A stretch of DNA of 64,000 bases, from NCBI GenBank assembly GCA_964023275.1, contig OZ029917.1, forward strand, positions 29,712,005 through 29,776,004. The letters are read 5' to 3'. The number at the start of each line of letters is the position of its first letter. Within the stretch, counting starts at the first letter, position 1. Source of the DNA: Norana najaformis (taxonomy: Eukaryota > Annelida > Clitellata > Crassiclitellata > Hormogastridae). The notes under the pieces are model-generated. The model searched no databases and was not told the DNA's origin. It was given only the letters and a program-made list of their open reading frames with translations. Positions 23,456 to 34,470 of the stretch are shown here, piece after piece. The position numbers were made by a program, and so were the translations under genes.

Positions 23456-24268
23456 CTATCGCCTTGCTTTTTCTGCTATTAGTCTTAAAGCCAAGATTTG
23501 TTGTATCGTGCTTCTATCCTTCCGAAATCCCACCTGCTCGTCCGTCAAGTATTCCTCCATCTGGCTTCTTAATCTTTCCGCCAATACCATCATCAGCACC
23601 TTGCCCAGGTGGCTTATCAGCGCAATGGTGCGGTAGTTGTTACATTCCAATGGACTTCCCTTTTTGTAGATTGTTACCAATATCGACTTCTTCCACTCTT
23701 CCGGTGCTTGTCCTTGCTCCCATGCCATGTTACATAACCTGTGGATTTCACCCAACAGAAGATCTCCTCCATGCTTGATCATTTCTCCCGTGATGTTGTC
23801 TCTACCAGGGCTTTTATTGTTTTTTAACCTTGTTATCGCTTTTTGAACTTCCTCTAACAATATGTCTGTGTTTGTTTCCGTCGTCGGAGGGGAGATAGCC
23901 TTTAGTTCTTTTATTACCTCTCTAGTAAGATCTTGATTTGGCTGTTCGCTATATAATTCACTGCAATATTCCGTCCATCGCTGTATTATATCTTCCTTTG
24001 TTGTCAGCATTTTATCCTTCTCGTCTTTTATTGCTGTGAGTCTCGGTTGCCAGTTTCTGTTTACATTTCTTATCATTTTGTAGACTTCTCTGCTTTTGCC
24101 TTCTCCAAAGTTCTTTTCAATTTCCCTGCATTGCTGTTCCAACCATTGTACTTTATCCTCTCTTGCTGCCTTCCTCACCCTGTTGCAACTCTCCTTGTAT
24201 TTCCGTTCTGCTACCTGTGATGTGTCTCTTTTGAGTTTTAGCTCCCTATTTTCCTGTATCAACCGCAA
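23456..24268 (-). pseudogene. RTE-like RT, first part
   Basis: Same frame as the endonuclease ORF. Contains AITRLKNNKSPGRDNITGEM, CNNYRTIALISHLGKVLMM and DEQVGFRKDRSTIQQI, the fingers and palm entry of RT. Ends at a second in-frame TAG after EKARR. The sequence between stops is intact, so decay is slight. Confidence 0.85.
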
Positions 24269-24370
24269 TGTCTCCTGTGTTATCCACTTTTGCTTGATCT
24301 TTTCTTCTTCCGGAACCGCCTCCTCTATCGCATTGTTTATAGCTGCAGTTAGTTTTTCTGTTCTGCTTTC

Positions 24371-25378
24371 CTAGTTCTGCTCTTCCTCAAGTTCTTTTAA
24401 ATTCCTTCCTAGCGCCTGTTGGTACTTGATCCTGGTAGACTCCTCCTTCAGTCTTTCAATGTTCCTTCGCTTCACAAAGCATGGCTCATGCTTTTTCTTT
24501 AGCTTCAGTTTGATGTTTGCCATGACCAAGCTGTGGTCCGAGTCTATGTCAGCACCTTGAAAAGTATGGCATAGTTGAACTGCTGTGTTCCACTTTCGTC
24601 TTATTAAGATCATATCAATCATATTTCTTGTTTGTCCATCACTGGAGCGCCATGTCCACTTTCGACATTGTTTTTGTTGGAATCTTGTATTGCAGATGGT
24701 CAGGTCATTGTCTACCGCAAACTCCAGTAGTCTTTCACCCCTTTCATTCCGGTCTCTGAAACCATATTTGCCCATAACTCCTTCCCATCCCGTTCTATCA
24801 GTACCGATTTTAGCGTTCCAGTCTCCTCCAATTATGAGTGTATCCTTCTTCTGTACCTCTCCTATCAGCTCTGTCAACTTTGAGTAGAAGTCTTCAATCT
24901 CCTCTTCACTGCTTTCAGCCGTTGGTGCGTAAACCTGAATTGTTGTTATGTTGAATGGTTGTGCACTGAACTGTGCCAGCATCATCCTTTTGTTCACGGG
25001 TCTGTAGCGGATGAGTGCATTTCTGGCTCTTTTGCTGAGCAGAAATCCCACTCCTGCCTCATGTCTGCTGGGATCTCCAGACCATATTATTCCTCCATTC
25101 CTCATCTCGCCTGATTGTGTCCAACGCATCTCTGATATTCCAAGTATGTCACATCTGTATCTTGACATTTCCTCTTCCAGCAGCTCCAGCTTCCCTGCCG
25201 CCCATAAGGTGCGGACATTCCATGTGCCCACCGATATCATTTCTCTTGCGGGCTTCAGACTTTTTCTTTCGGTAGCTAATTTGTCGATCCAACCCCGATC
25301 GCTCGATTGGTTTCGCGGACCTTGTTTTACCGGGGGACGTCCGAGCTGGCATGTACTTGCATCCTTTTTGTTTGGCAT
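24371..25378 (-). CDS. RTE-like endonuclease domain (335 aa open)
   Basis: Apurinic-like endonuclease that nicks the target DNA to prime reverse transcription. Motifs: SVGTWNVRTLWAAGKLELL, GISEMRWTQSGEM with the catalytic Glu, QVYAPTAESSEEEIEDFY, IIGGDWNAKIGTDR, WTWRSSDGQTRNMIDMILI and SDHSLVMANIKL with the final Asp-His. The ORF begins at ATG 25378 and closes at a TAG (24371-24373). The reading frame continues beyond that TAG into the RT at 24268-23456, so this stop is probably a disabling mutation in a single polyprotein ORF. Confidence 0.85.
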   Translation of the reverse strand: MPNKKDASTCQLGRPPVKQGPRNQSSDRGWIDKLATERKSLKPAREMISVGTWNVRTLWAAGKLELLEEEMSRYRCDILGISEMRWTQSGEMRNGGIIWSGDPSRHEAGVGFLLSKRARNALIRYRPVNKRMMLAQFSAQPFNITTIQVYAPTAESSEEEIEDFYSKLTELIGEVQKKDTLIIGGDWNAKIGTDRTGWEGVMGKYGFRDRNERGERLLEFAVDNDLTICNTRFQQKQCRKWTWRSSDGQTRNMIDMILIRRKWNTAVQLCHTFQGADIDSDHSLVMANIKLKLKKKHEPCFVKRRNIERLKEESTRIKYQQALGRNLKELEEEQN

Positions 25379-25503
25379 CAGATTTCAATCGTCTTGGTTT
25401 TTACTGCCACAGTATCGACACCCATCTGGCAAACCTTCCTCCTTTATCCGGGCTTAGGACCGGCGCAAGGGACTGCTGGCTTGCAGTCCCCTGTGGCGGA
25501 GTT

Positions 25504-25514
25504 GATCCATGCCT
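25504..25514. repeat. RTE TSD, right copy
   Basis: GATCCATGCCT, identical to 22329-22339. Confidence 0.88.
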
Positions 25515-25710
25515 GGTTGACCACATATCAATCATACAATGTAAATTTCATGGCCTATCCTCTCCTGCACCATTAAGTGTGGCATTCATCAGGGTTCTCT
25601 ACTAGGTTCCTTATTGTTTGTCCTATATTTGTCCCCTGTGCTTCCTCTCATATCATCATTTACTCACCATAGTGATGCATATGCCGATAATCTTCTAATA
25701 TATTCATCTT
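25515..25710 (+). pseudogene. Old L2/CR1-like LINE RT, part 2
   Basis: Carries the RT core between the two insertions: the QCKFHG...GVHQGSLL-type region and DAYADNLLIYSS, a YADD motif mutated to YADN. Continues at 26507. Confidence 0.65.
25704..25710. repeat. TSD of 789-bp retroelement, left copy
   Basis: TCATCTT, identical to 26500-26506. The host RT frame resumes correctly after it. Confidence 0.75.
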
Positions 25711-26499
25711 TTTGTAATTGTAATTTGAAATTTGTATAGCGCCTCTTCAAGATAAATTCATCAGAGGCGCTCTCTGCGCTAATGATGTTAATTGTCATTA
25801 AGAACGGAACATTCGTCCACAAGTAAACATTGGTCAGAAAAACTAGAAGAATCACCAGTGGCAAGCTCACGCACACACGCAAAGCCCAACCAACAGGTTC
25901 CCAACTAGAGTTGAATGATGACAGCATGTTCGGAGTTTCTGAAGCAGGTAGCAACAAGGATGAGGATCGACCATGGGCGATGTGATCCGCTGCCAATGGC
26001 TCACGGTTGTCCCATCGTCCAAAAGTCTCTCGTAGATGGAAGACGTTGCGGTAAGCGGAGATTAATCGAACCATCGGATATGCGTCGGACAGGTTTCGTC
26101 GCCCATCTTTCGGTAGGTAGCTGGACCATTCCGTAGCTGACAGTCGCAGCTGCTTCAAAGACTCTCTTCGCCCTTCTTACTGAATCCGAGATTTCCCGGT
26201 GCTGACGGCGTGCGTGGGTCTGTAGGTCAGAGACTAGACTGTGAAGCTTGAATCCTGTCCCCCCTCGGTGGGTGGACCAGTCCATTCACGGAAGGTCATG
26301 ATGATAAAAAACAAAACGTCCGAAACGCAATAATTCCGTTTTTTCCAAACGAAAAATAATTCCACCGCACCAACTCGGCAACAGAAGAAAACCAAACAGC
26401 TAAAATTACCGAGAAGATGTTATATTTAGACAAAATAATCCGTCAAAATGAACATGTAGATATCCAGCGACCATTATGGCCGCGGACATGCGCAGAAGG
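25711..26499 (-). mobile_element. 789-bp non-autonomous retroelement with LINE-like tail
   Basis: On the minus strand it starts ACCTTCTGCGCATGTCC and ends in a 3' UTR gcgcctctgatgaatttatc...cgctatacaaatttcaaatt and an (ATTACA) tail, the same tail as the LINE at 7985-9900. It is bounded by TCATCTT on both sides, and the interrupted LINE protein reads ...YADNLLIYSS then SCQVHSASEVSSNM across it, so both edges are exact. It contains no RT. Its longest frame (164 codons, 25664-26158) has no recognised domain. Related copies: 35394-35950, 52790-52965 and 63190-63560; tail only at 50820-50935. Confidence 0.75.
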
Positions 26500-26506
26500 T
26501 CATCTT
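26500..26506. repeat. TSD of 789-bp retroelement, right copy
   Basis: TCATCTT, identical to 25704-25710. Confidence 0.75.
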
Positions 26507-27340
26507 GTCAAGTTCACTCAGCTAGTGAAGTGTCTTCAAATATGTCTTAATGTATCTATGCATTACATGACTGGATGTCTCAATACCAACTTCGTTTTAG
26601 CATGAACGAAACTGAAATCGTCTGTGTGGTCCTCCCAGATCTAATTTGCCTATTATTCCTATTTTCCTACAAGATATACAGATTCTACCTGTGCTCCAAG
26701 TCTGTGACCTAGGTGCGACTCTTAATTCCAGATTGACACTGGAATCTCATGTTATCAACATTACATGATCCTATTATTTTACCAGTGACAACTTAAACCT
26801 ATTTGTCAGTCTCTAACTCTTGATGTTGCCCATGCTCTTGTCCATTCACTAGTCTTATCATGCTTAGACTATTGCAATTCAGTAACTCAGTTCTCTTCCT
26901 TGTCATCTTTTTAACTCCTTACAATCAGTTTTGCATGCAGCCGCTCACCTTGTTCTTCAGCTTCCTCCAAGATCTCCAGTTACTGACTCAATGTCTTAAA
27001 AATTACACTGGTTATATTTTCCAGTTTGGGTCCAGTTTAAAGTTACGGTCCTTGTATACAAGTTGTTTCATGATCCAGCACCCAGCTACCTTGCTGACTT
27101 ATGTAATCTGCTCACACTTAATCCCACCAGGACAAACTTCAGATCAGCCTCCACTGGCTGTTTGTTCCATCTTACCAAAAAAATGTGTGGTTTCCATGCC
27201 TTTTCACATACATACATACAGTACACTATGGAATTCACTACCACCAGCTTTGAGGGACCCTTCTATTTTGCTTATTTCATTTTGCAAACAATTGAAGACT
27301 TATCTTTTTTCCACCTAACCACACTTTTGAGATAAATTCA
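26507..27340 (+). pseudogene. Old L2/CR1-like LINE RT, part 3 (C-terminus)
   Basis: Reads CIYALHDWMSQYQLRFSMNE, LTLDVAHALVHSLVLSCLDY, FHDPAPSYLADLCNLLT and FHAFSHTYIQYTMEFTT through several stops. It completes the LINE begun at 21775. Confidence 0.7.
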
Positions 27341-29150
27341 TAAATTAGTGCCATATAAGTATTAATAAGTCATATTATGATTATTAATAACAACAATAAT
27401 AATAATCATTATTATTATTATTATTATTTTGTATTATTATTAATAATACAACAGAAACCTGATGTAAACACAGTCATTATTAGCATCATAATATTACTAT
27501 TATTATTATTATTATTACGATAATCAGATACGATTTTCACCCAGAAAAACATGCCGAAAACATTATATTTATCCCAATACTGAAGAGTTATTTCACCATA
27601 AAATGCCATATTAAGCGAAGTTTTCAACTTGTGATATCTCAGTCTGTTCTTGACCTACAGACATAAGGTAACCAGCTTTCTTTAGCATTTTATCTCCACT
27701 TCCCATCCACCCGTCCAGTTTTTGATATAAAAATTTTGGGGTACTCAAAGTTGCCCAAAACTGTACCCCACCCCATTTTAAAAACTTTTTTTATGTTCAA
27801 GCCCCTATAGAAAACATTTTTCAGTGACAACGTATGTAGTGTCAGCACAAAAACTGTGCAGAAATTATCAGATAAAACCCCCAACATTTTTTAAAATATT
27901 CTTATAAATTAAAAAGATACAATATTTTTAGTAGGCAGACCATAGCATAAAAATCGAAGGAAATATAAGAAAATGCCAGAAAAATAAGAAAATTTTAACT
28001 TATCAGATCTTGGTCATTTTTTACATACAGACTTGAGACTAAAATCATTCTTTAGCATTTAATCTCCTCTTTCAATCCTTTTGTCCAGTTTTAAAATAAA
28101 ATTTTGGGGTTGCCTACCCACCCCACCACCTCCCAAACACATGCACAGCAATACAACCACAACATCGAAAACACAAGATGCACAATAGGGTACCAGAAAC
28201 ATTACAAGAAGCCAGACAGGCAAACAGACTGATGTTTCCTTTTAGAATATTTGGTGGCTCTAAAAAGAGTCAATTTGAGGAATGCTTGAGTGTGCTGGAT
28301 CGACAGTGGATGGTCATCTTGAATATGGCTGAAGCCTCCTGGATCGACTCCTCTTTCTCAACAGACTGGACTGAACAGTTCTAGGAGGACAATTTAGAAT
28401 GAAAATTTGAACAGTCATTTTGATGTGCTATGTTGCTTACCTTCTTTATACCCCACAGGCACTTACTTATTTATACAGCACTGGTTCATGGAACCACTAT
28501 ATGATTTTGCTCGTGGTAAATATGGAAGTATCCAACTCTGCACAAAGCAACTTTGCATGCTTTTTATTTATACTAAGTTTTCTTAGGGCAGCCCTTTGGG
28601 AGTTGTGATCTTAATTTCTGAACATAAGATGCAAGTATGGCAGCAACCCATAAGTTTGACCAAGATGCGACCTCTCTCGCTGCCAGCCAGCATGGGTGAG
28701 GAACATGCCCACGAAGTCAGTTGCTGAGCACATGTGAAACCTCTGTTTAGTTCTTTGGCAAGTTCCTATCTGAAGTGTTGATGCTTTGTGCTAGACCTTC
28801 TTCTGGAATCTGCCAAATCTGCTTGTGCTTTTGGGAAAGTCTCTTTCCAGATAACATAGGCAGTGCAAATGGCAACATTATTCCCCATCAGAAAATGTGG
28901 CCCCACTATTTCATTACGAAACCGGCCAACCGGGTAATAGCATTCTGATTACCCAAGTCCGCCCACCCATGTGAAAATTATAGTTGTAATTGACACATGC
29001 ATGGGTTTACCTGTCTGCTGTTCACCTGATCTATTCTGCTGAGCAATAAAGATTGGTCTGTTCAGCTAACACATCAAAAAATTGTTATGTAAAAACAGTG
29101 AGAAAATTTTTTAAAGAATGGTGCACCATGGGCTGGTCTGCCACAGACAC
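27341..29150. other. No gene; simple and direct repeats
   Basis: (TAA/TTA)n runs at about 27380-27445. A degenerate direct repeat beginning ctttagcattt(t/a)atctcc occurs at about 27680 and 28050, each leading to aaaattttgggg. The ORF at 28178-28384 has no recognisable domain or splice context. Confidence 0.45.
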
Positions 29151-29221
29151 GTGTAAATGGAACAGTTAGGGGTGAAAATGGAAAATCTGATACCTATTCA
29201 GTTCAGTCTATCGCGCCTGAG

Positions 29222-29446
29222 TCATCCGCCTGACCCAGTTTGACGGTCCGATTGCATGCATCGGAAGCCGTCTGAATTCGGAGTCGATGTCAAAATGTTC
29301 TTCAGCGAAAGCCTCTTTATCTTCTTCACTGGGAGCAAAATACAGGTTTTTATTGTCAGATGAGTCGAAACTGTCATATCTGATGCAAATTCATGAAGAA
29401 TTTGCTGAATTTCGTCGTCGTGGGTAAGGCCACAACACGCTGCCAT
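29222..29446 (-). pseudogene. piggyBac-like transposase N-terminus, truncated
   Basis: Starts MAACCGLTHDDEIQQILHEF, then after a frameshift reads NKNLYFAPSEEDKEAFAEEH and FDIDSEFRRLPMHAIGPS, an acidic N-terminus of the kind seen in piggyBac-derived transposases. The catalytic region is absent. It sits about 270 bp inside the terminal sequence at 29640-29716, as expected for the 5' end of such an element. Confidence 0.5.
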
Positions 29447-29639
29447 TTTGAGTTATTTAAATTTGTATTTAAATGTCCGATTCGTTTGGTTGATTTTCAT
29501 GTTTATGACCAAATTCTAAAAATATCTTCCACTTGTTTCTGTGCTTAATTATATTATCTTAGCCTAAATGACGTTAAATTTAAAAAATATAACGTTTGCG
29601 ATAGGCTGACAGCAATATATAATATGAATGCTAATTACC

Positions 29640-29720
29640 CTGATTCAAGCTCGAGGTTAACCGTTTTTACATAGAATTTTGGGCCCGAGTAACGCTCGGG
29701 GTTAACGCTAAGGAGGTTAA
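29640..29720 (-). mobile_element. piggyBac-like 5' terminus with TTAA
   Basis: On the minus strand: TTAA (29717-29720), then CCTCCTTAGCGTTAACCCCG. A C-rich end against TTAA is the piggyBac pattern. No matching right end was found to the left, so the copy is truncated. Confidence 0.5.
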
Positions 29721-29739
29721 GCGAACAAATCGTCATCAG

Positions 29740-30260
29740 TCCTTAGCTCCACTGAGGTCTCCAAACGTGCCTCTGAAAGCAATGACATTATAACACTGTG
29801 TGCAAACTGAGAGGCGCTGAAAAAGATGGATTGTCTCACGTGGATCACCAAAAACAACAGTTAGTCAGCTACCCAATTCAGTTATAAATTCAAGACCTTT
29901 CCAGTTAATTGGTCCCAATGTTTCAAATGCAAGGGGGACAAAGTTGTGTGATGGAGGGAAACCTGAGTATTTTGCATATTTTTTAACTGCAGCTTGTTCA
30001 GCTGCACCTCCAGGTGACGTTGATGTCAGATGAATGTATGACGTCGCACAAGTGTGGACAATGGTCACATCCCATGCAAGATATTTGCCAGACGACCACG
30101 GTACCAGCATTGCTCCGTCTGGTCGTTTTCCATCTTTACAAAGAAGCCCAGATGGCTCCTTAGAGCTAGGGATATCTGCCTTTCAAAGTGCTCTCCAGAT
30201 GATGTCGTTCATGGCATAGTGTCTGCTGGAACAACCACTTGCCATTCTGCCATTATTATT
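29740..30260 (-). pseudogene. Retroelement C-terminal domain fragment
   Basis: The minus frame 30110-29865 reads MLVPWSSGKYLAWDVTIVHT, then GGAAEQAAVKKYAKYSG and FVPLAFETLGPINWKGLEFI. Upstream, in another frame, is ...DIIWRALKRADIPSSKEPSG. I recall this domain (RPDG...W..G....WD.T...GGAAE.A...K..KY) as the C-terminus of many invertebrate retroelement proteins; the element type is uncertain. Confidence 0.5.
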
Positions 30261-30282
30261 TTTTTCTATTTTTTTAAAAATA

Positions 30283-30362
<80 letters not shown>
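30283..30362. repeat. Compound (TTA)n(GTA)n microsatellite
   Basis: TTA repeats pass directly into about 16 GTA repeats. Confidence 0.95.
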
Positions 30363-30584
30363 TCATCAGATTGTGATTTTAGATAGTTTCTATATTGGTT
30401 TTCTGAATATGGATGTCTTTAGAGTGCATACAGATTTTGCCTGAACTACAGTAAACTGAAAAAGAACTTTATGACTTCTAAAGAGCCTGAAAACTATATG
30501 GCCTAATCAATCCAAACAACTACCTTAAAGACTATGTCCATCCTCAGCTCAGCAAAATGCAGATTATATTATAGAATATAATCT

Positions 30585-31315
30585 GCAGAGAACGATGGAC
30601 CGGCTGAATAGTGTCTCAACAGAATATGAAATGAAAATAAACATCAAAAAGACAAAGGTTATGAAGATAAGTAAAAAAGAGGTAACGACAGTCAGGATCA
30701 CTATAAATGGTGAAGAAATAGAACAGGTCGGGGAATTCTGCTACCTGGGTAGTGTGGTTACACAAGATGCGAATAGCCATGCTGAAATAAAAAGGAAAAT
30801 AGCTATGGGAAAGGATGCATTCTGTAAAAGGAGGGAACTAATGAGAGGGAAACTAAATCGGAACCTGAAGAAACGACTGGTGAAAACCTTGGTTTGGATG
30901 TGGTTCTGTATGGATCAGAAACATGGACTCTGAGAAAGGAAGACATCAGAAGACTGGAAGCATTTGAGATGTGGATATGGCGCAGGATGGAGAGAGTCAG
31001 CTGGACGGAGCACATTACAAATGAGGAGATACTGCAAAGAGTAGAGGAAGAAAGATCTTTGGTGGGAACAATTTGAAGTCAACAGAGGAAATGGATTGGC
31101 CACATAATGAGAGGGGACTCACTCGTAAGAACTATTATCGAGGGAAGAATGGAGGGACGAAAAACAAGAGGAAGACCTAGACAGATGTTGCTGGACTGGA
31201 TGATCACGGATGGATATAGCGGACTGAAAAGAGATGCTCAGCACCGTGAAGAATGGCGCCATTGGACGTATGAACCTGCCTAAAGGGCAGAGAACCACAA
31301 GAAGAAGAAGATTAT
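30585..31315 (+). mobile_element. 5'-truncated RTE/I-like LINE 3' end
   Basis: Starts in the RT thumb: YEMKINIKKTKVMKISKKEV, EQVGEFCYLGSVVTQDANSH, then after a frameshift VLYGSETWTLRKEDIRRLEA, RWIGH-type [20 protein letters not shown] and [16 protein letters not shown]. The end carries an (AAG)n tail at about 31296-31308. Distinct from 22340-25503, which has a TGA-type tail. Confidence 0.8.
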
Positions 31316-32223
31316 AGAATACTGTCATCCTGCTTGACTGTATGCCACCTCACATGAGAGCAGTTAAGCATCCAGCATTCTTCTCTTTCCTTGTAAAACT
31401 GTTTGCAGTGCTTAAAACTATCTTCAATAGGACACACACATAATATCAGTTATGTGGGCACAATGGGCCCTGTGGTTCATCCCAAACAGGTAATTCTACT
31501 GGGTCTATGAGAGGTTGCCCGATCAATTAAACCTCAGGATCTTGCTGTAATTTTCCATGCCTAAAGAGCTGCTGCGGGGTGGTCACTTTGTTTACCCGGA
31601 ACTTAATTAATGAGCTGACCAGAGATTGCCTCATCCACTGTGCTATACAAAGAGTTATATCATAATTAAAATCTTAATAGCTGCCTCCATCAGCTTCCAA
31701 AGTGGTTATTATAATGTACACCAACCATAGGAAAATCACAGCAGCTTACTCATTTACTCACAAAAATCTATGCTGTGATACTATGTATATGCTGTTACAT
31801 ATACATACTGTTGCATTTGACTCTGTTCAGCATTCATTCTCAAACTGTCTTAAAACACACTTGTTCATATAAGCTAGAAAGCCAGGTGTGCAGTGCCTTG
31901 GTGAGGTACTTAAAAGGCACTATATCAATCTATCTTAAGTCAAGCCTTCTTAGTTCTGACATACAGGCTAGTCAAATATAGATACGCTGTACTAGATTTT
32001 CTGTACAATATGACACATATCTGGACTATATTATAAGCATGAATACTATTATATATCATGATCCATATTTTGATTCTGAATGGAACCGAGACTGTTGATT
32101 TGATTTGAAATCAAATCAAAATGGCGATTCAATTCAAGATTCAATCAGAAAGAACATTTTTGATTTTCCTGCATGTAATGCGATCATATTCTAGATTTGT
32201 AACAGAAATTCTTCAGAAATTAC
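31316..32223. other. Intron; weak LINE tail only
   Basis: Around 31830-31960 a short LINE-like 3' end (ttaaaacacacttgttcata...ggcactatatcaatc) is visible. Otherwise nothing. Confidence 0.4.
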
Positions 32224-32448
32224 CCATCGAACGAGGCACCAATTGGCCCCATTTCTAAGATTCGTGCAGCCAGAGCTTCACCGTCAGTTAAAAAAGGTGG
32301 AAGTGCCAGTTTTTCCTTTTTCAGAAATCTGCAAGTAGCACGCAGTGGCATCCACGTTTTGCCAGGAGGAATAATAATACGAACTCCAGAATGACGACAT
32401 CCACGCATGGCTCCACCTCTTGCATCAACCAAAAAACTAATTAAAAAT
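32224..32448 (-). CDS. ank: Ankyrin gene exon: ZU5 domain, first part
   Basis: The translation contains [20 protein letters not shown] and VRIIIPP, the start of the ZU5 domain, which in ankyrins contacts beta-spectrin. The preferred acceptor is attttacag, giving a 225-nt exon that begins with the third base of the Gly codon left by 47258. The donor reads TTCGATGG followed by gtaatt and leaves two bases for the exon at 6664. A second AG, 12 nt inside (ttaattag, exon start 32436), is in frame and would remove four residues (FLIS). The longer form matches known ankyrins (SGFLVSF[ML]VDARGG), so it is probably the main product. Conserved landmarks [13 protein letters not shown] follow near the end. 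Confidence 0.95.
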
Positions 32449-32624
32449 CTGTAAAATTATACAAAGAATGGATTAGTAATATTTATTTAGCTAGAATAAC
32501 AGCAACCAAAATAATTCTTTATTGTGAGCAATGGAATTTAATGTAATGGAAAATGCTAAAGACACTGTGTACTTTCAAATAATAAGTTATGCAATTGTAA
32601 TTTTGTGATTGTAATTGTGAACTT

Positions 32625-33100
32625 CTTTCATGCTAGTGTCTAATTCACAGGGCATCAACCAATGGCACACCAAAGCCAAGCCACAGTCAGGTCAATATCC
32701 AGAAGGTCAGTCCATTAAGACAGAAACGCAGCCTGTGGTGGATAAGCCAACTGAAAAAAGGTAAGTCTTAAGTTGAGAACGAAAAGACACAAGCGACTGA
32801 GCAGAATGAAACGGACACGGAGAGAGTTCCAAAATCTAGAGGTCCAGCAATCGAAAAAGCACGTTCCCCAAGGACGGTTCTACTCCTACATATGACCAGA
32901 GAAGGGCAGTTAGATGACTTGGTTGAATTATGTGTGACTTAGCAGTCAACACTGAAACAATGTTAAAAGGTACACACCTCTACGGAATTTGATACAATCA
33001 TAGTCCTGGGGTTGAAAAATCCTTTGGTTGAAGTTCAAATAGTAATACAGCAATCCAATGAAGGGCATATTTTAACCTATCAACTTGCATTGGTACGTTT
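32625..33100 (-). repeat. LINE 3' relic, minus strand
   Basis: Shares gcacaccaaagccaagccac(a)gtcaggtcaatatccagaagg with 38220-38690 and, more weakly, with 55850-56120. It is the 3' UTR and extreme C-terminus of one L2-like family. Confidence 0.65.
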
Positions 33101-34179
33101 TCCAACTTAGAATAGATAGACAGTTAGGCGGGCAAGGTATTCCACAGAAATTCGTCTATCCAAATCGCATATGAGCTCAGCATATGATTTACTGCACTTG
33201 CCAGCATCATATCCACAATAAGTTGCCACCTTTCGGTAGCTTGGCGCTGTTCCTAATTGACCAGTAATTGAGTATTTCACTACTGACTCAATAAACATTT
33301 AGCTTTCACACTTTTATATTCTAATCTAATCTAAACATTTCTACAGATCCATTATAACAACATAAAATGGATCAGCTGATGGTGCACTAATGCCAATTCG
33401 TAGATCCAGTTAACCGTCTAATGCATAGTGTCTTTTTCAAAGGACAGGTCAAATTTCTACCACTAATCTGTCACCCCTACAGTTTTTTGACAGTTCTTTG
33501 TCCTTTGCACTTCTCTGATAATGGTCTAATCAATTAAGTGAGAAATTTTTTTCTGAGCTGTTGTTTTAAGTAGCAAAAAGGAGTTTTATTTAGCAAGTTG
33601 TTAAAAATCGACTTTTCCAGAATGCCTCATTCAAAAAGATAAATATTATTATAAATTAATTTGAACTTCACTTTGTGTTCTTTTCATTGCATTTTTATTA
33701 ATAAAACATAGGTTACAAAAGATTTAATTATTTATTAGTTACTTTGTAGCTATGATTGATTTTATAACTGTCCTGCAAAAGAACACTATGCACCAGAGGC
33801 CACGTGCTCTTTACTGGCTAGTCTAATAATACCTGCTACCTAAATGCATTGGTATGCTTAATCCTATATATCAAAGAAATTCATTTCACTGTTACAGTGT
33901 TCAACATTAACTGATGAAAACAGATACCAAAGGAAGCACAAAAGATACAATTTTATGCAATAAAAATCAATAATACTGATTTTTGTAAATGTTAGAAAGG
34001 TGTTGCTGAAATGCTCTTGAGACCTGGAATTAATTATAATTAGATATTTATACTCTTGCTAGTAACACTTGTGCACTTCAGATAGGTACTGCATTTTAAT
34101 ATTTTAAGTTTTATTCAGACATGTAGTTTCCAAAGTTCAGTATGTTGGAAGACAATAATGACTTTCACCAAACAACCTC
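33101..34179. other. No gene seen
   Basis: AT-rich intron sequence. Short ORFs here have no recognisable domain. Confidence 0.5.
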
Positions 34180-34470
34180 CTCTGTCCCTGGGCGCAGACT
34201 GCTCTGTTCGGCGGTTCAGGGTGACTTGCTTGTCCAGTTGGCTTGAACAGCCACAGTTCAATGCAGAAGTTTTGCTGTGGCTGGCCCTAGTTCTTGGAAG
34301 TGCTTGCCTGGTGACCTGTGGCATGAACTTTTCAGCCTTCCTCCTCCTATCTTCTGCAAGCGCTTGAAGACCTAGTTGTTCCCCAGTGGTTCTGGGTCGT
34401 CAGGCTGGGAGCGCCTCTAATGAGCATACCTTGAAGTGGCACTTCATAAATTTTTTATTACAATTACGAC
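34180..34470 (+). repeat. L2-like LINE 3' fragment
   Basis: Degenerate RT C-terminus, then gggagcgcctctaatgagca, cttgaagtggcacttcataa and an (ATTACA) tail, as at 9840-9900. Confidence 0.7.

Larger units (their letters stand above)
22340..25503 (-). mobile_element. Near-complete RTE-like LINE, 11-bp TSD
   Basis: A 3164-bp element on the minus strand with a 5' UTR (25379-25503), an endonuclease-RT coding region and a (TGATGA)n tail at 22340-22356, flanked by the 11-bp duplication GATCCATGCCT. Simple-repeat tail, short UTRs and a single EN-RT ORF fit the RTE/BovB type. It sits inside the older LINE 21775-27340. Confidence 0.88.

Noticed and set aside
28178-28384. 68-codon ORF
   Set aside because: No homology recognised, no splice context, frame not conserved with anything in the window.
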